From NCBI GenBank assembly GCA_963802275.1, contig CAWDIB010000004.1:124001-188000 (forward strand): 64,000 nucleotides of DNA. Reading direction: 5' to 3'. Source of the DNA: CAZMZW01 sp963802275 (lineage in GTDB: Bacteria > Chloroflexota > Anaerolineae > Anaerolineales > Anaerolineaceae). Under the pieces are notes generated by a model. That model saw only the letters and a program-made list of their open reading frames with translations, searched no databases and was not told the origin of the DNA. Shown here piece by piece: positions 63,769-64,000 of the stretch. Made by a program: the position numbers and the translations under genes. Within the stretch, counting starts at the first letter, position 1. Every line of letters begins with the position of its first letter.

Positions 63769-64000
63769 CTACTGCTGTAAAAAGGTGGTAAACAAAGCCA
63801 AAAGTCGCGGACCAAGAATTAATAGGCCGATGATAATCGAAGCAAGAGCACACATTAGAACGCCAGCAGCTCCCAAATCCTTGGCAATTTTTGCCAGGGG
63901 TTGATTATCAGGTGATACCAGGTCAATGCCAGCCTCAATTGCTGTATTGAACAATTCCATCGAGATAACAAAGGCAATGGTAAGGATCAGAATGGAGAAT
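63769..64000 (-). CDS. Diacylglycerol/undecaprenol kinase, C-terminal part
   Basis: The gene is cut by the right edge. The visible 76 residues include the DgkA signature ISMELFNTAIEAGIDL with the Mg/ATP Glu and Asn, then AKDLGAAGVLMCALASII and a last hydrophobic helix. The enzyme is a small membrane kinase that recycles diacylglycerol or undecaprenol. It is convergent with the response regulator. Confidence 0.88.
   Translation of the reverse strand, partial: FSILILTIAFVISMELFNTAIEAGIDLVSPDNQPLAKIAKDLGAAGVLMCALASIIIGLLILGPRLLALFTTFLQQ

Overview
The window is about 64 kb of low-GC bacterial chromosome, densely packed with genes on both strands and without phage, IS elements or CRISPR arrays. 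The gene content (split glycine decarboxylase gcvPA/gcvPB, an Asp23/FakA/RecG/CoaD block beside L28, RicT, paired TIGR03960/TIGR03936-type radical SAM proteins, ornithine aminotransferase next to argF, and a 2-oxoacid:acceptor oxidoreductase with fused gamma and alpha domains) fits an anaerobic member of Chloroflexota, most likely class Anaerolineae. This placement is inferred from gene families and was not tested by a database search.

Layout. 1-9850: a truncated acyl-CoA synthetase, glycerate kinase, threonine dehydrogenase, secDF, a PP2C-like protein, rpmF, hflX, an M28 peptidase (probable lipoprotein) and trmFO. 9876-22662: an accessory-looking sigma-54 island. 22693-30855: alaS, the gcvH-gcvPA-gcvPB operon, and glmS under a glmS ribozyme. 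31007-37357: Mrp ATPase, RicT, a PIG-L deacetylase, an FCD regulator and korAB. 37347-44765 (minus): pyk, rocD, argF, an FmdB-like protein, a SPOUT methyltransferase, the radical SAM pair and a DUF503 protein. 44820-52763: folC, coaD, recG, fakA, Asp23, rpmB and rpe. 52818-64000: an SH3/MoxR/DUF58 operon, lon, a thiol peroxidase, tRNA-Arg(UCU), two unrecognised linked proteins, a LysM-M23 peptidase, exonuclease III, an orphan NarL-type regulator and a truncated diacylglycerol kinase.

The most interesting region is 9876-22662. It encodes a sigma-54 factor with a zinc-ribbon insertion, a soluble PAS histidine kinase, and an NtrC-type activator that ends after its AAA+ domain (no DNA-binding domain) and has a variant GAFTGA loop. 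Next come a small two-helix membrane protein, a 1721-residue TPR protein and an 869-residue protein with a caspase-like (C25/clan CD) His-Cys dyad. Near-consensus -24/-12 sigma-54 promoters (TTGGCATA-N4-TTGC) lie immediately upstream of rpoN and of the membrane-protein gene, and a strong hairpin terminator closes the unit. I read this as a self-contained, self-amplifying signalling module. A dedicated sigma factor and a DNA-independent activator would switch on a TPR/protease/membrane-protein output. The biological role is unknown.
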